DNA from: Pseudeuparius sepicola
Lineage: Eukaryota > Arthropoda > Insecta > Coleoptera > Anthribidae
DNA: 64,000 bases
Reading direction: 5' to 3'
Assembly: GCA_963920635.1 (NCBI GenBank)
Contig: OY987302.1
Coordinates: 44,023,500 to 44,087,499 of the forward strand
Made by a program: the position numbers and the translations under genes. The notes beneath the pieces were generated by a model that made no database searches, was not told where the DNA came from, and worked only from the letters and a program-made list of their open reading frames with translations. Every line of letters starts with the position of its first letter. The first letter of the stretch is position 1. Shown here in pieces: positions 11,580 through 23,551 of the stretch.

Positions 11580-12500
11580 ATTCACTACAGTGGCCTTCAC
11601 ATTGGTAAAGCGCTTGCTACCCGATCCCTTAGAGCATAAGATGTCTTCTACGTATTCATCGTCATTTTCTTGTTCATCACCTGGTATATTATTTTCATGT
11701 ACGGCAATTTTCTAGTTTATCCACTTTTGGGTTAGAGAAAAAATAAAATTACCTTTGTGTTGTACATAATCCCAGAAACACGGAAACCACTTTCATATGT
11801 TGCGCTAATGACCGGAAGTGTCCCAAAAAAATTATTGAAATATAGAGACAATAACACGTATAAAACCAGCGCCATGATGTTTTTCAGCGGCTATTGCGGG
11901 TGCGCTGACTTGAGTACTAGGCAATGTTGTCAAACGCACGAATTAAAAATGTTTGGCGCTGGTTTTGTACGTATTATTATCTAGATTTCAATAATTTTTT
12001 CGGGACACTTCCGGTCATTAGCGCAACATATGAAAGTGGTTTCCATGTTTCTGGGATTATGTACAACACAAAGGTAATTTTAGTTTTTCTCTAACCCAAA
12101 AGTGGATAAACTAGAAAATCACCTCATGTACTTCTACTGTAGCGTTGTCCACAACAAAGTTGTCATCTAATGCAATATTATGGAGCACACCTGCTGCTCT
12201 GACAAGACATAAATTAACCTAATTCTCCTCATGTTTACATGGTACATCTGTCGAAACTTCTGCTTCAGTAAACCAAAACAATGCTCTATAACATAGCGAT
12301 TTTGGAAGTCCATTATCTCGGAAGTGATCTTCGCACTTATTCGTTTTTCAATTTCGTTTGACCATTTTAGAATTTGGAGACAAATTACTTGAAAACATAG
12401 TCAGTCTATTTATAGAACTTGTTGTCACATCAAATCTATCAGCAACGTCTCGAAAACTGGCAGTTTGATGTCCCATGTACCATAAGTAGATGAGAACCTG
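11580..12500 (-). pseudogene. HARBI1-like transposase remnant
   Basis: Minus-strand translation from about 12500 gives YLWYMGHQTASFRDVADRFD followed by VTTSSINRL, the helix-turn-helix-like region typical of Harbinger nucleases. After a stop and a gap it continues with CLVRAAGVLHNIALDD, which resembles the family's C-terminal LHNF/LHN motif, then an acidic tail. The DDE catalytic core between these parts is missing, so this is an inactive fragment. The frame GTAGAAGTACAT|GAAAATAAT resumes across the foldback inserted at 11703-12123, so that insertion came after the coding sequence. Family identity rests on these two motif blocks. The gene is broken by at least one stop, a large internal deletion and the insertion. 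Confidence 0.6.
11703..12123. mobile_element. Foldback MITE with perfect 8-bp target duplication
   Basis: Arms of about 165 bp (11703-11870 and 11955-12123) begin GGCAATTTTCTAGTTTATCC and GGTGATTTTCTAGTTTATCC. Both sides carry TCATGTAC (11695-11702, 12124-12131). The spacer holds GCGCTGACTTGAG-type sequence with no coding content. The 8-bp duplication would fit hAT or another 8-bp family; the GG start is not a typical hAT end. Confidence 0.8.
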
Positions 12501-15500
12501 AAATTAAATTGTCCATAAGTGAAAATACCAACCTCAGTAAATAATTCTAGTATATTACTTGATGCAAGGCGGGTATATTCCCATCCTCGCCCACTTGGCT
12601 ATTAAAATTCTAGCTCATTTCACACCTCTCCTCTATGTGATTAGTACTTTGTCTTGTCAACCTATGTTCAAAGAACACTGCTTCAGAATACTGTGGCACT
12701 ATTTGCTCTAAAAATATTATTATGCACAATAATTTATAGACAGGTACATAATATCAAGGGGCAAGAAATATCAACTTACCTACAAAATTTTAGTTTTCAA
12801 TTCTTCTTCACTCATATTATTATCTACTATTTTAGGATTAAATTAAAGGGTAAATAAATTAATTATACAATTCACTCTTCAGTCAACGATACAAGCCTTT
12901 ATAACCTTTGTGATCAGAAATGCGAGTACGAGGACCCAAACCCAAAAATAAAGAGCATATATGATATATGATAAAGAGGAAGCAAATCACAAAATTCACA
13001 AATCGCGAGCTTTAGGTTATGTCACAGATGGACAAAGAAATCAAAAACAACACCAATACGCATGCGCCAAATTATTGGTCAGACAAAAATCCACAAACTA
13101 TTCTGATAGTTTTTAAACAGTTTGAATCTTAAGTTGGAACAGAAAACTGGTAGTTTACTAATCGTTTGTAATTCTGGTTGGAACGCATTTTAGTTACTGC
13201 GCAGAATCCTGACTGTAAGAAACTGTTTCTGACGCGGGTTGGAACGAACTTAATGTGTTTGCAATAAGTCTTGTTGCCTTGTTTCATACCCATCCATGAG
13301 TGTCACCCCTTTGGGGTATGTCTTTAATAAGTACAGACATTTTAAGGGCAGGTGGGGAAAAATGCGCTTGTTATGAATCTGCATTTTTTTTTCTAAAGTG
13401 CATAATAACGTCGGAAATCAATTTTTTTAAAATGCTATTAAAACCCCTAATTCCGGTGCCCTGGCCACGCCCCCATGCATCATCCAGTGTCAACGGCGTT
13501 GCCCCACGATTCCCTTGTTCTGCGTTGCAAGATGTATTGTGTTATCGTAGTATTTAAAGAATCGTCTCAATCAAAGCCTTTCATGATTCTTTAGTGAATG
13601 TTATATTTATTATCCAAAAATCCGTGCAGAAATCACAAAAAGCACTAAATAGTCGCACCTAATCTACCTTCCGTACTTCCGTTGTTGTTTAATATCTAAT
13701 TGTACCGGGTGACCCAATAAGACTGTTCCTCGGCCATATCTCGGGAACCGTTCGTCGTATGACTTTGGTGTAAAAAAAAATTATTGGGTAAATCAGCCAT
13801 GAAGAATCGCAGGAAAATATTTTCAAGTTCTAAAAATGACCACCAGAGGGCGTAACTGCCATCTTAAATTTTTAAATTGCATTTTCTATAAATTTCGCAT
13901 AACAAACAAAATTTTTTTTTCCACATTTGTAAAGAGAACCAGTTTATCTATCATTTTCGTAAAAACAAAATTTCAGCTATTTCAAAAACAAAGATGGTGG
14001 GGGGTGTTCAATTGTTTTTGCAATATCCTGCTTTAACATCTTAAATGTTTTACTGATTTTAACAAATTTGGTATCGTTGAAAAGAGCATTCCTTGGGCAA
14101 TAAGAATCAACCAAAATATAGTTAATTTAGTTGAATCCTTCTCCGCCAAGGGGCTAGTTTTGACACCATGACCCAAATTCCAAAAAAAATCAAAAAAATC
14201 AAATGGAATGATATGACTTTTTCTTTATGAAAAAGTAGCTAAATAACATTCAAATAGGTCAGTGAAAACCGTTTTTCAAAATCTTGTTCCTAACCTCAAA
14301 TATTGGGAAAATGAGAATAATGGAAGTTTGAAGGCCAAGGACCGCGCGGTAAATTTCCTAAAACTACTAAAAATTTAGCTACAAAATGAATAAGATGTTA
14401 AAGAGACAATTGTGAGTCTAAATAGAATTCATTTAGATATTATTTAAAAATATATATATCATCAGAACATTCATGTTGCTCCAAAGGGACTAAACGCATT
14501 TTGAACTTATTAAGTCACTTTAATATTACTTTCGTAATTCTAACCTTTAGTTTAAAAAGTAAGCCTAAAAACCCAAATAGGTATACTATATCCAAATTCG
14601 AATATGTTAGACCATATATTTTGGAACCATTTACAAAGATTCTTTGTAAAATTTGATGCCCCAAATCTAGCATTTTGCGTAAAGTTTTAAGCTGTTTTTT
14701 TTGCAATATGGTGTGTGGTCCTGGAAAAAAGAAAGATAGTTAGTTCAGTGTCAAATTGCGGCAAGCTTTTTGGTTGCAAAAAGTTCATAAAAGTAGGTAC
14801 CTGTTTAATTTTATTGGTCAGTGATTGGTTCATAAGCAAGTTGACAAAGTATGTATTTTCTTTACGATTTACGCGACAAGTTGAATTACTTTAATAAAAA
14901 CCTAAACTTATTTATACGTTTTATAACATGGCTTAAATAAAAGTTTGTTTTCAAAAAGCTATATTTTATTTTATTTTTGCTTTCTAGTATTTGATTCCCA
15001 TGCCACGAGGGTGTTAAAGAAATTTAGTTCACCATCTTGGGATATCCGCCATATTGGATTTAGTATGACGTAACTCACATTATCGTTTTCTACTCGTCAA
15101 ACTCTTTCATTTGATATCCATGCCAAGGGCAGTGTAAAGAAAAAGGTAATCTGCCATATTGGAGCGACCATTATTTTCAATAAATTACAATATTGAGTAT
15201 ATACTCAAATCTCTCTTTAACTGTACATTAGATTGTGACAAATAAATATTTCATGTACCTAGAATTCCATAAGCGGCAGCCATATTAACATTATTGATAA
15301 GTGACGGAAAGGGCCATGATCAACAGAATATGTGTTTTACGCACACGAATCCTAAATTTGAATAGAGAGAAATTAACATTAAACTCTGTTCTTTGAAGCA
15401 CAGAAAAGGCTATATTTTGTTTGTTTGTTGATTAGTCTTATTGGATTCGTTAACTAGGACCATTATCCATGCTCGCGGGGAATAAAGAGGCGAGCACGTG

Positions 15501-16974
15501 CACGTCTGACTTATGTCATACCACCTTTCTCCCCTTCGGTATTTGATATTATTATGTAGCTTTGTCTAAGGTAGTACTCAAACTTTTCTCTTCATATGGA
15601 CTCTTAGTAAAATATCAGTTTCACACTTTTTTTTGATTTTTGATTATGAATCTTATTAGTAAATAAAACACGAAAATATTTTTTTCCGATTTTTTTCGAC
15701 CGGGAAATGCCCTAAAAACGTTTTTGAAATTCAAATTTCTTGGGCCCGTGACGGCTACTGTTTTGCGACGTTGACACGATTTACGGCAATATCGATATGT
15801 TTCTATTTGAGATTTGTGAAGACTGAAGAAGAAGAGAATTTACCTAACTTATATTGTGTGGCAAAAGCCAAATAGACGTAACACATGACCCCAATATCAG
15901 GGGGCGGCGCGGCGTGGCGGTGCACGAGTGGGTGGGTCTTCAATGGTTCCCCACGCTTTGGCACCGTATGTCGCCCCATAGTGGCTAGATTGCTCGAAAA
16001 AAGCAGAGGCCATAAAAAGAAATAAAAACAAACTCAATATCAATTAATTTAATAATATACCACAATCGCAATGTATTTCCCTTTTTTTGAGTTAAAAGTT
16101 AAAAGTTACTTGCAGAATGATCACCAACTAGGTAGATAGTAAGTTGTCCAAACCTAAATAAATCTGGTTTATAACAATAAGACATAATCTTGACAATCAA
16201 AATTTAATTTATTAACTGGAAATATTCAAACATCGTTGATTTTTGCCGTTGATCTTCTTCATTTTGCAATTATTCTTAAAGCTAACTCTCGAATGTGTTT
16301 TCTATCATACCCTAAAATGACTATCAAAAGGTTTTCCGGATGACTAAAATATTCCTTTCTCCTTTCTCTCAATTACGGGATCTATAACTTTTTTCAGTTC
16401 TTCAAGGAGGTAACAATACTGATGCTAAATAAGTGCCTAGCACCATCACCATCCTTATTACAAGACCAATTCAATTTGATTTCAAATCGGCATACGGTAT
16501 ACACTTTTACTTTTAATTTTCTGCAGGTTTTCAGAAAAACATTTAGTTTTAGTCGCTCTGTTTACATTAAATAATGACAAAATGACATGACAGATTGATA
16601 TATCTCGGTACACGACCCACAAAACAACTACTTGCGTCTGTACGGTTGAGTTCGGACAACCGTTTATACAACTGTCTCTCTCTAGAGAATCGATTTCGAT
16701 TCAATGTGCACGTCTGAGATTAGAACGGAAATCGAATTTTTAGGGCTTCGATTATTAGTATAACCGGCAACGTGGCAAACGCAATTTCATTGCTCCAAAT
16801 GAAGGCGCGCAGTTTAAATTTTTTATATATTTTTTTAGTTAATAACAAAGTTAGGTATTGACGAGAAAGATGCTGAAGGGGATTTTATTAAAGAGTTATG
16901 TGATTAATTTCATTCTAGTAGCAAGAAATATCGAAATTCGATTGAGTGAACAAGGCCCATTCAGATGGCAAGCG

Positions 16975-17215
16975 TAGGCTATTTCATCAAGATCTTGACT
17001 TTCTTGATTTTATCTTATCTGTCGTGAGATTCAAATGTTATCTTCCACGTTTCTACCAGGTCCATATTGTCATATTTCAATTCTCAAACTCTTGTATGAG
17101 AGCGAGGACCATAGGATACTTCACGTGGACACCGCCATTTTGCCGCTGGATGCTAACCGGTTTTTCCCGATACACCCGACATGGCAGTCGAGGAAGGACT
17201 CAAGTGTTGACTGAC
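16975..17215. repeat. Repeat fragment shared with 36400-36545
   Basis: Contains GTGGACACCGCCATTTTGCC and a following GGCAGTCGAGGAAGGACT segment, which recur inverted and diverged at 36400-36545. It directly precedes a partial CGTTGACTGACG MITE (17207-17335), so the two may belong to one larger element. Confidence 0.5.
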
Positions 17216-17335
17216 GTATTAATAAAGACTACTCACGGCTGTCATGTTTGACAGTTCTCTGGCTCACCATGCGCTTCCCAATGCAAAATACATTGTGGAC
17301 CATAGGCGCCATCTACTTTTCAGAATATGAAGCTA
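17207..17335. mobile_element. MITE, CGTTGACTGACG family, partial copy
   Basis: Begins GTTGACTGACGTATTAATAA and contains the internal blocks CTGGCTCACCATGCGCTTCC and GGCGCCATCTACTTTTCAGA in the orientation opposite to the copy at 25370. The right end is truncated at about 17335. Confidence 0.65.
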
Positions 17336-17637
17336 TAGCCTTGTCAACAACTCAAGGCTATAGTTTCTGTGTTTGAAGTTAGGTTAGAACCACAGAATAT
17401 CAAGGTTAAGGTTAGGCCTCTGTCACAAGTTATGACATTTCTGCCAGACATGCTATATACGTGCCTGGACGCGCCCAAAACAATGCTGCCAATCTTGGAT
17501 TGCCAAATCAAGAAATTATATCATTTCTAGTGTACAATTAAAGAGAGATTTTATTATACTAGATTGTATTGTCATCAGCTTCAAAAGTGTGTGCAACATT
17601 TCAGCTCAGTCGGTTGGGCAACACAGGGCGAGTAAAA

Positions 17638-18314
17638 TAAAAGCTTGTAAAAGTATTCTCAACAGTTGCACTAAGTTGAGAGGGGCTTAAAATATGAGTT
17701 TTTATGAAAATGGACAAGGTTGGATATTGCATGTCATCATTGTTAAAGAAAAAATAGGTACCAGTCCAGAATGTTATAAAATTGTCTTTAAAATTTCAAC
17801 TACCTATCAGATCAGATTATTTTGAGAAAATAACACGGCAGGCTGTTCGATGAAAGAAATGTTATAGGTTCATGTCCATGCTAACAATGTATTTTGTCTC
17901 TGGAAAGCATATGGTGAGCAGTTTTTATTAATACGTCATTCATACAATTCTGCACCCATGCCCCATTTAGTATCGTGAAGCCGACCGAACAAAATTCGAT
18001 AGTCACTAGTACAGCTATTTTACCAGCCCCATGCTGGTTTCATTTTTGTTTTCGTAGGCAAGTGTTAAAAAGATATTTAAATAATACAGTAAATGGACAT
18101 TTATAGAAAATGTGTGGCATTTGAAAGTAACAGCATGGTTCTTTCGATAATGGTGAAAGCGACGGGAACGGAGTTTCTATGTTTCAATTTTTCTGTGGTA
18201 CAATTCTACTTTCTATTATTCTGGCGAATGTGCCCGTTCGTGTGTAGTAATGTTGGGTTCCCTGTCTTGCCACTTGTGTAAATCCCCGAATATTTTGTGT
18301 GTAAGTCTAGAGAC
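17638..18314. repeat. Long inverted repeat, left arm (677 bp)
   Basis: Reverse complement of 20234-20911 with no difference that I could see in the parts compared. Begins TAAAAGCTTGTAAAAG and ends GTCTAGAGAC. It includes a truncated CGTTGACTGACG-type MITE segment (about 17880-17950) and a 62-codon open frame at 18093-18281 whose translation is identical in the other arm. That frame has no recognisable domain, and I do not call it a gene. The arms flank the last KLHDC4 exon. Confidence 0.9.
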
Positions 18315-19290
18315 TTTATACAAATTCTATGGATATTTAAAATTGAAACTAAAATCTATCAACGTTTAGGGACTTTCCCGCATTAAAATTTTGGACTTTT
18401 AATTGCAACTGTCCATTTTGCCACAGGCCCAGCTCTCCAAGGGACCATCCCGCCACAGACCCAACTCACCACAGGTCCAACCCGCCACAACAGGAATTTT
18501 TTGGCAGATGAAGAACCATTATTTCAAAAGGTTATTAAACTCAGCATATCCCCTGTGTTATACAGTACAAAAAAAGTCAACTAATCATAAATCAGTTATG
18601 TCTAGAGACTGGAAAATATGCACTAATAATATAATAATACATTATTGGACAGAAGTAAAGCAACACATGAGAAAATCAGTGAAAAATAAAAAAAATTTAA
18701 AATATTGGCTGTCAATTTATTTGATTGGTTTAATAATTATTGTTTTAGGTAATAATTCTGAAATGAAGTTGTAGAGTTACATTATATTTTATTGGCCGGT
18801 TTTTGAATATCTGGCCTCGTTTGATGGGCGACGGGCCCGTCTGTTATTGGGTTTTCAAATCTCGCCAAGGCCAATTTATAAAAGAACATTCTGTAAGAAT
18901 GATTTATTTAGTGCGGATATTTGAGCTTTTATCGACAATTTTGAGACTCTTTAGTGCCAATTCCCGACAACCGTTAAGAATTTGCTGTGATCGGAGTGGT
19001 AATAGCCCTACCACCCATCATATATGTCAAAACTTATTCCCACTATCAGTTACCATTGCTTCTCGCAAAATCAGATAGATAATGGGATGAGCAAAAAATA
19101 CCAAAAAGATTTTTACAGTAATAAAAAAATGGAAACGAAAACTAAAATTTGTGACACTAAAGCCCAAAGAATGCTTGCAGGCTATTTCCCTATTACCAGT
19201 CTCTCGCGAAAATACATCGGTAACTGTTAATTAAATAGTACCTATATCGCAAAAAAAAATCATTAAAGTCAACTGCTCTTTCATTTGCAG

Positions 19291-19727
19291 GTCAGCAAGA
19301 ATCTGAACAGACAATGGAAGTTCAAGATATAGAAGAAACAATGAGGGAAACAACTATATCAGATGACGGAGTATTTAAAGTCACCATTGGCCCAACCCCC
19401 GCCGTCTCCACTAGCGGCCAGACAGACTCGTCAAATGAGAGTAAAACTTTATTCCAACCACCGGCAAGAATCAATTGTGGATTAGCAATCAAACATGGAG
19501 TTCTTTATTTATATGGTGGTATGTTTGAGGATGGCGACAAAGAGTTGACGTTTTCCGACTTCTATAGCATTGACCTGAAGAAGTTGGAGGAATGGAAAAC
19601 AATCATTGCCGATGATAAATTGAATATGGAATGGGTGGGGTCTGAAAGTGAATCTGAAGAAGAAAGTAATGGAGATGACGACGATGATGAAGATGCCTCT
19701 GGGGAATCCGGAATGGAGACGGATTAA
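19291..19727 (+). CDS. KLHDC4: KLHDC4-like Kelch protein, terminal exon
   Basis: Acceptor CTTTCATTTGCAG|GTCAGCAAG; the first two bases complete a Gly codon with base 9136, and the frame runs to TAA at 19725-19727. After a Gln/Glu/Thr-rich linker come PPARINCGLAIKHGVLYLYG and GMF, then FSDFYSIDLKKLEEWKTI, a final Kelch blade very like the C-terminal KHGVLYxYGGMFE blade of KLHDC4. The protein ends in an acidic tail (SESESEEES...DDDDDED), also typical of the family. The visible part codes for 263 C-terminal residues over three exons. The frame-internal ATG at 19314 is not the start. The exon lies in the 1.9-kb spacer between two long inverted-repeat arms. Confidence 0.92.
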
Positions 19728-19900
19728 TTTCAACATTGTGATAAACTTTATACCTGTATGTTTGTTATAGAAAATGTTGTATTTTGTTTCTGCTCAGAAT
19801 TGATAAAATATTTTATAATTAAATGGCAGACAGTGCTTCCAGGTGGACAAATAGGCTGGTTCCCATAACCCTGTGGTGAAACATAAAAACCCAAATAAAA
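19728..19900 (+). terminator. KLHDC4 3' UTR with candidate poly(A) signals
   Basis: ATTAAA at 19818-19823 and AATAAA at 19894-19899 follow the stop codon. Either could end the transcript before the right inverted-repeat arm at 20234. The cleavage site cannot be placed from sequence. Confidence 0.45.
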
Positions 19901-20233
19901 ATGTAGCCAAGATTCATGGCTTTATGATATACTTAATAAAAATAAAAGTAAAAGTGAGATGATGAAACTAAAAAAGTTAAAAATAATAAACCTTTTTAAA
20001 AACAAGCTTTTATTTAAGCTCTATACTAAAACTAATAAAATAAGTTTAAGTTTTCGTTGAGGTAATCCAATGCCAAATTGCCACAAGCTTTTTGAAATGA
20101 AGTTGTGGAGAAATAGGTAATCTGCCATATTGGACTTAGTTATGACGTTACATACCTTATTGTTCTCTGTTCGTCAAACCCTTTCATTTGATGTCCATGC
20201 CAAGAAGAGTGTGAAGAAATAGCTAATGTGCGT

Positions 20234-20911
20234 AGTCTCTAGACTTACACACAAAATATTCGGGGATTTACACAAGTGGCAAGACAGGGAACCCAACATT
20301 ACTACACACGAACGGGCACATTCGCCAGAATAATAGAAAGTAGAATTGTACCACAGAAAAATTGAAACATAGAAACTCCGTTCCCGTCGCTTTCACCATT
20401 ATCGAAAGAACCATGCTGTTACTTTCAAATGCCACACATTTTCTATAAATGTCCATTTACTGTATTATTTAAATATCTTTTTAACACTTGCCTACGAAAA
20501 CAAAAATGAAACCAGCATGGGGCTGGTAAAATAGCTGTACTAGTGACTATCGAATTTTGTTCGGTCGGCTTCACGATACTAAATGGGGCATGGGTGCAGA
20601 ATTGTATGAATGACGTATTAATAAAAACTGCTCACCATATGCTTTCCAGAGACAAAATACATTGTTAGCATGGACATGAACCTATAACATTTCTTTCATC
20701 GAACAGCCTGCCGTGTTATTTTCTCAAAATAATCTGATCTGATAGGTAGTTGAAATTTTAAAGACAATTTTATAACATTCTGGACTGGTACCTATTTTTT
20801 CTTTAACAATGATGACATGCAATATCCAACCTTGTCCATTTTCATAAAAACTCATATTTTAAGCCCCTCTCAACTTAGTGCAACTGTTGAGAATACTTTT
20901 ACAAGCTTTTA
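20234..20911. repeat. Long inverted repeat, right arm (678 bp)
   Basis: Mirror of 17638-18314. Begins GTCTCTAGACTTACACAC and ends ACAAGCTTTTA. It is flanked by CGTA on both sides (ending 20233 and starting at about 20912), which may be a 4-bp target duplication; the left arm has no matching pair. Between 20912 and 21566 I see nothing I can name. Confidence 0.88.
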
Positions 20912-21567
20912 CGTATTAATATTTTGTTGTCCAATTAGCTTTAATGGTTTGTATGATAGTTTTCAAAGGGGAAAATCAGTGAATATCCTTTTTGGATATC
21001 ATTTTATCCGTTGATTAATTGCAGTAGTGCTAAATAAAATACGAGTATCTATTTTTGATATAATTTCACTAGTATACGAATTATTTCCAACAATTTTTTC
21101 GAGCTCTCGAATGCTTTTCTTGCAACTAAACAATAGTAACAAAAGCATGATTGCAAACTGAGGAAAAAGTATCGGAAAGTACAGAAGGCAAAGCAACCAC
21201 TTCAAAACTAAACTACATAAATATGTAAACTTGGTGGATCAATATCAATATGCAATTTTCACAGTAACTATGCACCCATTGTTAGAAGTATACTATAATA
21301 AAATCAACTTATATTTTAGTTACTTGACAGTCAGTCAAGACAAAATTAGGATCCATGAACAATTATTGCAAAAAGTGGAATTAAATGCCCTAGTAGTTGT
21401 AAGAAATAAGATTCCCGATTTATTTTTGCCAAGTTCTCGTTCTGATTTTGTTTCACTGTCAATAATTTTTCTTGGTGTAAACATTTCTATCTAGTTTGAC
21501 CTGGTCATACAAGAAATCATTGTTTCTATTAGCATTGAGTAAAAGATAACCCTAAATAGAATATATA

Positions 21568-22124
21568 CAGGGTGATTCAGTTTTATCCTGCGACACTTCA
21601 ACAGGTGATAGAAAACCAAAAAATAACCACACTTTCTTTTATAAACTCTATCATTAAGGCCTTATTAAAAAGTTACAGGGGGTTAAAGTTTTAAGAAACG
21701 TGGTTTTTATTGAATATTTACCAAACTAGTTGAGATATTGAAGTCATATTTGGTACATGTTATAACGGCATGGGTTAGCATGGCATGTTTTTAGAATACA
21801 TTTTATTGCTATACAAGGTGGTTCTTTTTTTTCTCTAAAAACAATTATACTAATTACCCACTTCTACGCCACTGGTTGTTCAACATGTTTGATATTAACA
21901 GGTTTTATGCTAACCCATGCCGTTATAACGTGTACCAAATATGACTTAAATATTTCAACTAGTTTGGTAAATATTCAATAAATTCCACATATTTCTTACA
22001 ACTTTAACACCCTGTAACTTTTTTATAAGGCCGTAAAATGATATAGTTTATAGAAGAAAGTGCAGTTATTTTTTGGTTTTCTATCACCTGTTGAAGTGTT
22101 GCAGATTAAAACTGAATCACCCTG
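21568..22124. mobile_element. Foldback MITE, CAGGGTGATTCAG ends, TA target
   Basis: Starts CAGGGTGATTCAGTTTTA and ends in ACTGAATCACCCTG, with TA on each side (21566-21567, 22125-22126). The arms stay complementary for about 230 bp, to GGCATGGGTTAGCATGGCAT near the centre. TA duplication and CAGGG ends suit a Tc1/mariner-mobilised MITE; a mariner-type remnant lies 235 bp away, but linkage is not shown. Confidence 0.85.
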
Positions 22125-22358
22125 TACACTGTTGGTAAAATGTTTTTTAGAGTCGGCAAAACCATGCGGCCCTAGACTCCACCCATACCCCCTCTTAAAG
22201 CTGTCGTCCAGAATGATTTATTGCCATTTGTTTTAGGTGCAAGCGGGCCAGCGTGGGATTATTGTTCTCTGTCTTTCCTTTAAAAAGAATGCTTTTTTAA
22301 TAGCGTCGAGGCTTAAATAAAACATAATTCTGAAAAATGGAAAAATAAAGAATAAAAA

Positions 22359-23015
22359 CTACTTAATGAGAGGTTCAAAAATACCCCCTTGTTGAACCTG
22401 ACAATACCCCAAACGATCGTAAAATTCTCTACGGAGATTGCCTAAAGTTTCAGGAGAAATATTGCTGCATAACTGCATTATTTTATCCCGCAATATTTCC
22501 AATGTCTTGAATCTTTCATGTTCATGCCCGTAGAGTATCTTTTAAGTATCCCCAAAGAAAAAATCGCTAGGCGCTAGGTCTGGGGACCTTGGGGGCCAAC
22601 AGATTGTGCCTCTCGTCGCAATCACGCCATCGGGAAAGTTCACTTGGAGGTATTCCTGAACTCTCAGAGCATTGTGATCCGGACAGCCGTCTTGTTGAAA
22701 CCATATTTGGTCCAAGTTGATATTCTGATCAGCAGCAGTAGTGGGAATAGCAGGCATAATCGAGTGTTCTAATAAGTCCAGGTATTTTTGGGCCGTTAGA
22801 ACGCCAGACTTGGGTACTGGGTTGTAGTAGGTACACTTAAGTGGGGATTTTCCTGAGACCAATATCGGTGATTGTGACTGCCATGGAGAGAAAATGAGGA
22901 CTTGGCTGCAAACGGAACACATTCTGGAAAGTGCTCATCATTGTCACACTTCTCTCTCATGGCCTCACAAAACTCAAGTCATCAGAAATTGTTCTCAGGA
23001 AAAATTTCCTGCCTC
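22359..23015 (-). pseudogene. Tc1/mariner-type transposase remnant
   Basis: The minus strand encodes the C-terminal half of a mariner-like DDE transposase. In order: FCEAMREKCDNDEHFPE, a SFSLHGSHN segment, KYLDLLEHSIMPAI, then QIWFQQDGCPDHNA with the second catalytic Asp and WPPRSPDLAPSDFF with the third acidic residue, Asp. 36 residues lie between these two Asp, slightly more than the 34 of classic mariner. A frameshift after DFFFGDT breaks the frame at about 22541. The remainder continues in another frame (FYDRLGYCQVQQGGIFEPLI) to a stop at 22359. The N-terminal DNA-binding part is absent. Inactive. Confidence 0.8.
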
Positions 23016-23551
23016 TCCTGTATCCTAAAACACCTGTACTTTTTGATGTTCGATGCCTCCACCAGTTTATGTTGAGTTTATGGCTTCCATTATTCCGCAG
23101 GTGGGAGGGGTGCCCTCCGCCCGCTGATCATTCCATATTATTTGCCCCTTCCACGCTTCTGTGGCCAGCATTCAACTTCGGGAAACAGCCCGCTCACATA
23201 CTTATTAAGCAGGGGTATCATTCCATCTTTATCCTTTAATAAAAATCGTATATTACATCAACCTTATTCCACACACGAGAAAAAAATGCAGACAACAAAT
23301 TTTATATTTCCCTACGTGTATATCCTCAATGCTATTAGTTTTATCGTTGACTTTATCAATATAAAAAAAAATCACAACATCTATTTAAAAAGTTCTCTAT
23401 ATTTACAATTGCAAAAGGAAAACAGTAATGGCAGTTACAATAATACTTAAACATAACATAAATAAAACAATAATAACTTGATAATATCATTTCCATACTG
23501 AATCGTAAAAAAACTGTAGCCTCTTTTTCGAGAGCTTTAGGTAAAAGTTCT

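Larger units (their letters stand above)
11023..13251 (-). mobile_element. Decayed PIF/Harbinger-type transposon
   Basis: Ends are GGTTTGTTCCAAC (left, 11023) and GTTGGAACGAACTT (right, ending 13251), forming an imperfect terminal inverted repeat. The motif GTTGGAAC also recurs inside both ends, near 11129, 13133 and 13176. Between them on the minus strand are pieces of a HARBI1-like nuclease. The left flank ...TATG and right flank ...AATG leave the target duplication unclear. A 421-bp foldback at 11703 interrupts the C-terminal coding part. From about 12540 to 13130 I see no coding support. Confidence 0.65.
9137..19290 (+). other. KLHDC4 intron (phase 1, about 10.2 kb), repeat-filled
   Basis: Donor GTAAGC at 9137, acceptor TTTCATTTGCAG ending at 19290. 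It holds a repeat copy with a tRNA-like core, a SINE-type repeat, a Harbinger remnant and the left arm of the long inverted repeat. From 13260 to 16940 I see only fragments. These include a CCGGGTGACCCAATAAGA end at about 13707, and repeats of a TTTCATTTGATATCCATGCC block at 15107 that recurs in varied form near 20180. A GC-rich patch at 15900-15975 is also unassigned. At 18400-18500 there is a short CCACAGRYCCA-type direct repeat. Confidence 0.75.

Noticed and set aside
18093..18281. 62-codon open frame repeated exactly at 20268-20456 on the other strand
   Set aside because: It is identical only because both lie in the recent inverted-repeat arms; there is no domain and no other coding evidence.
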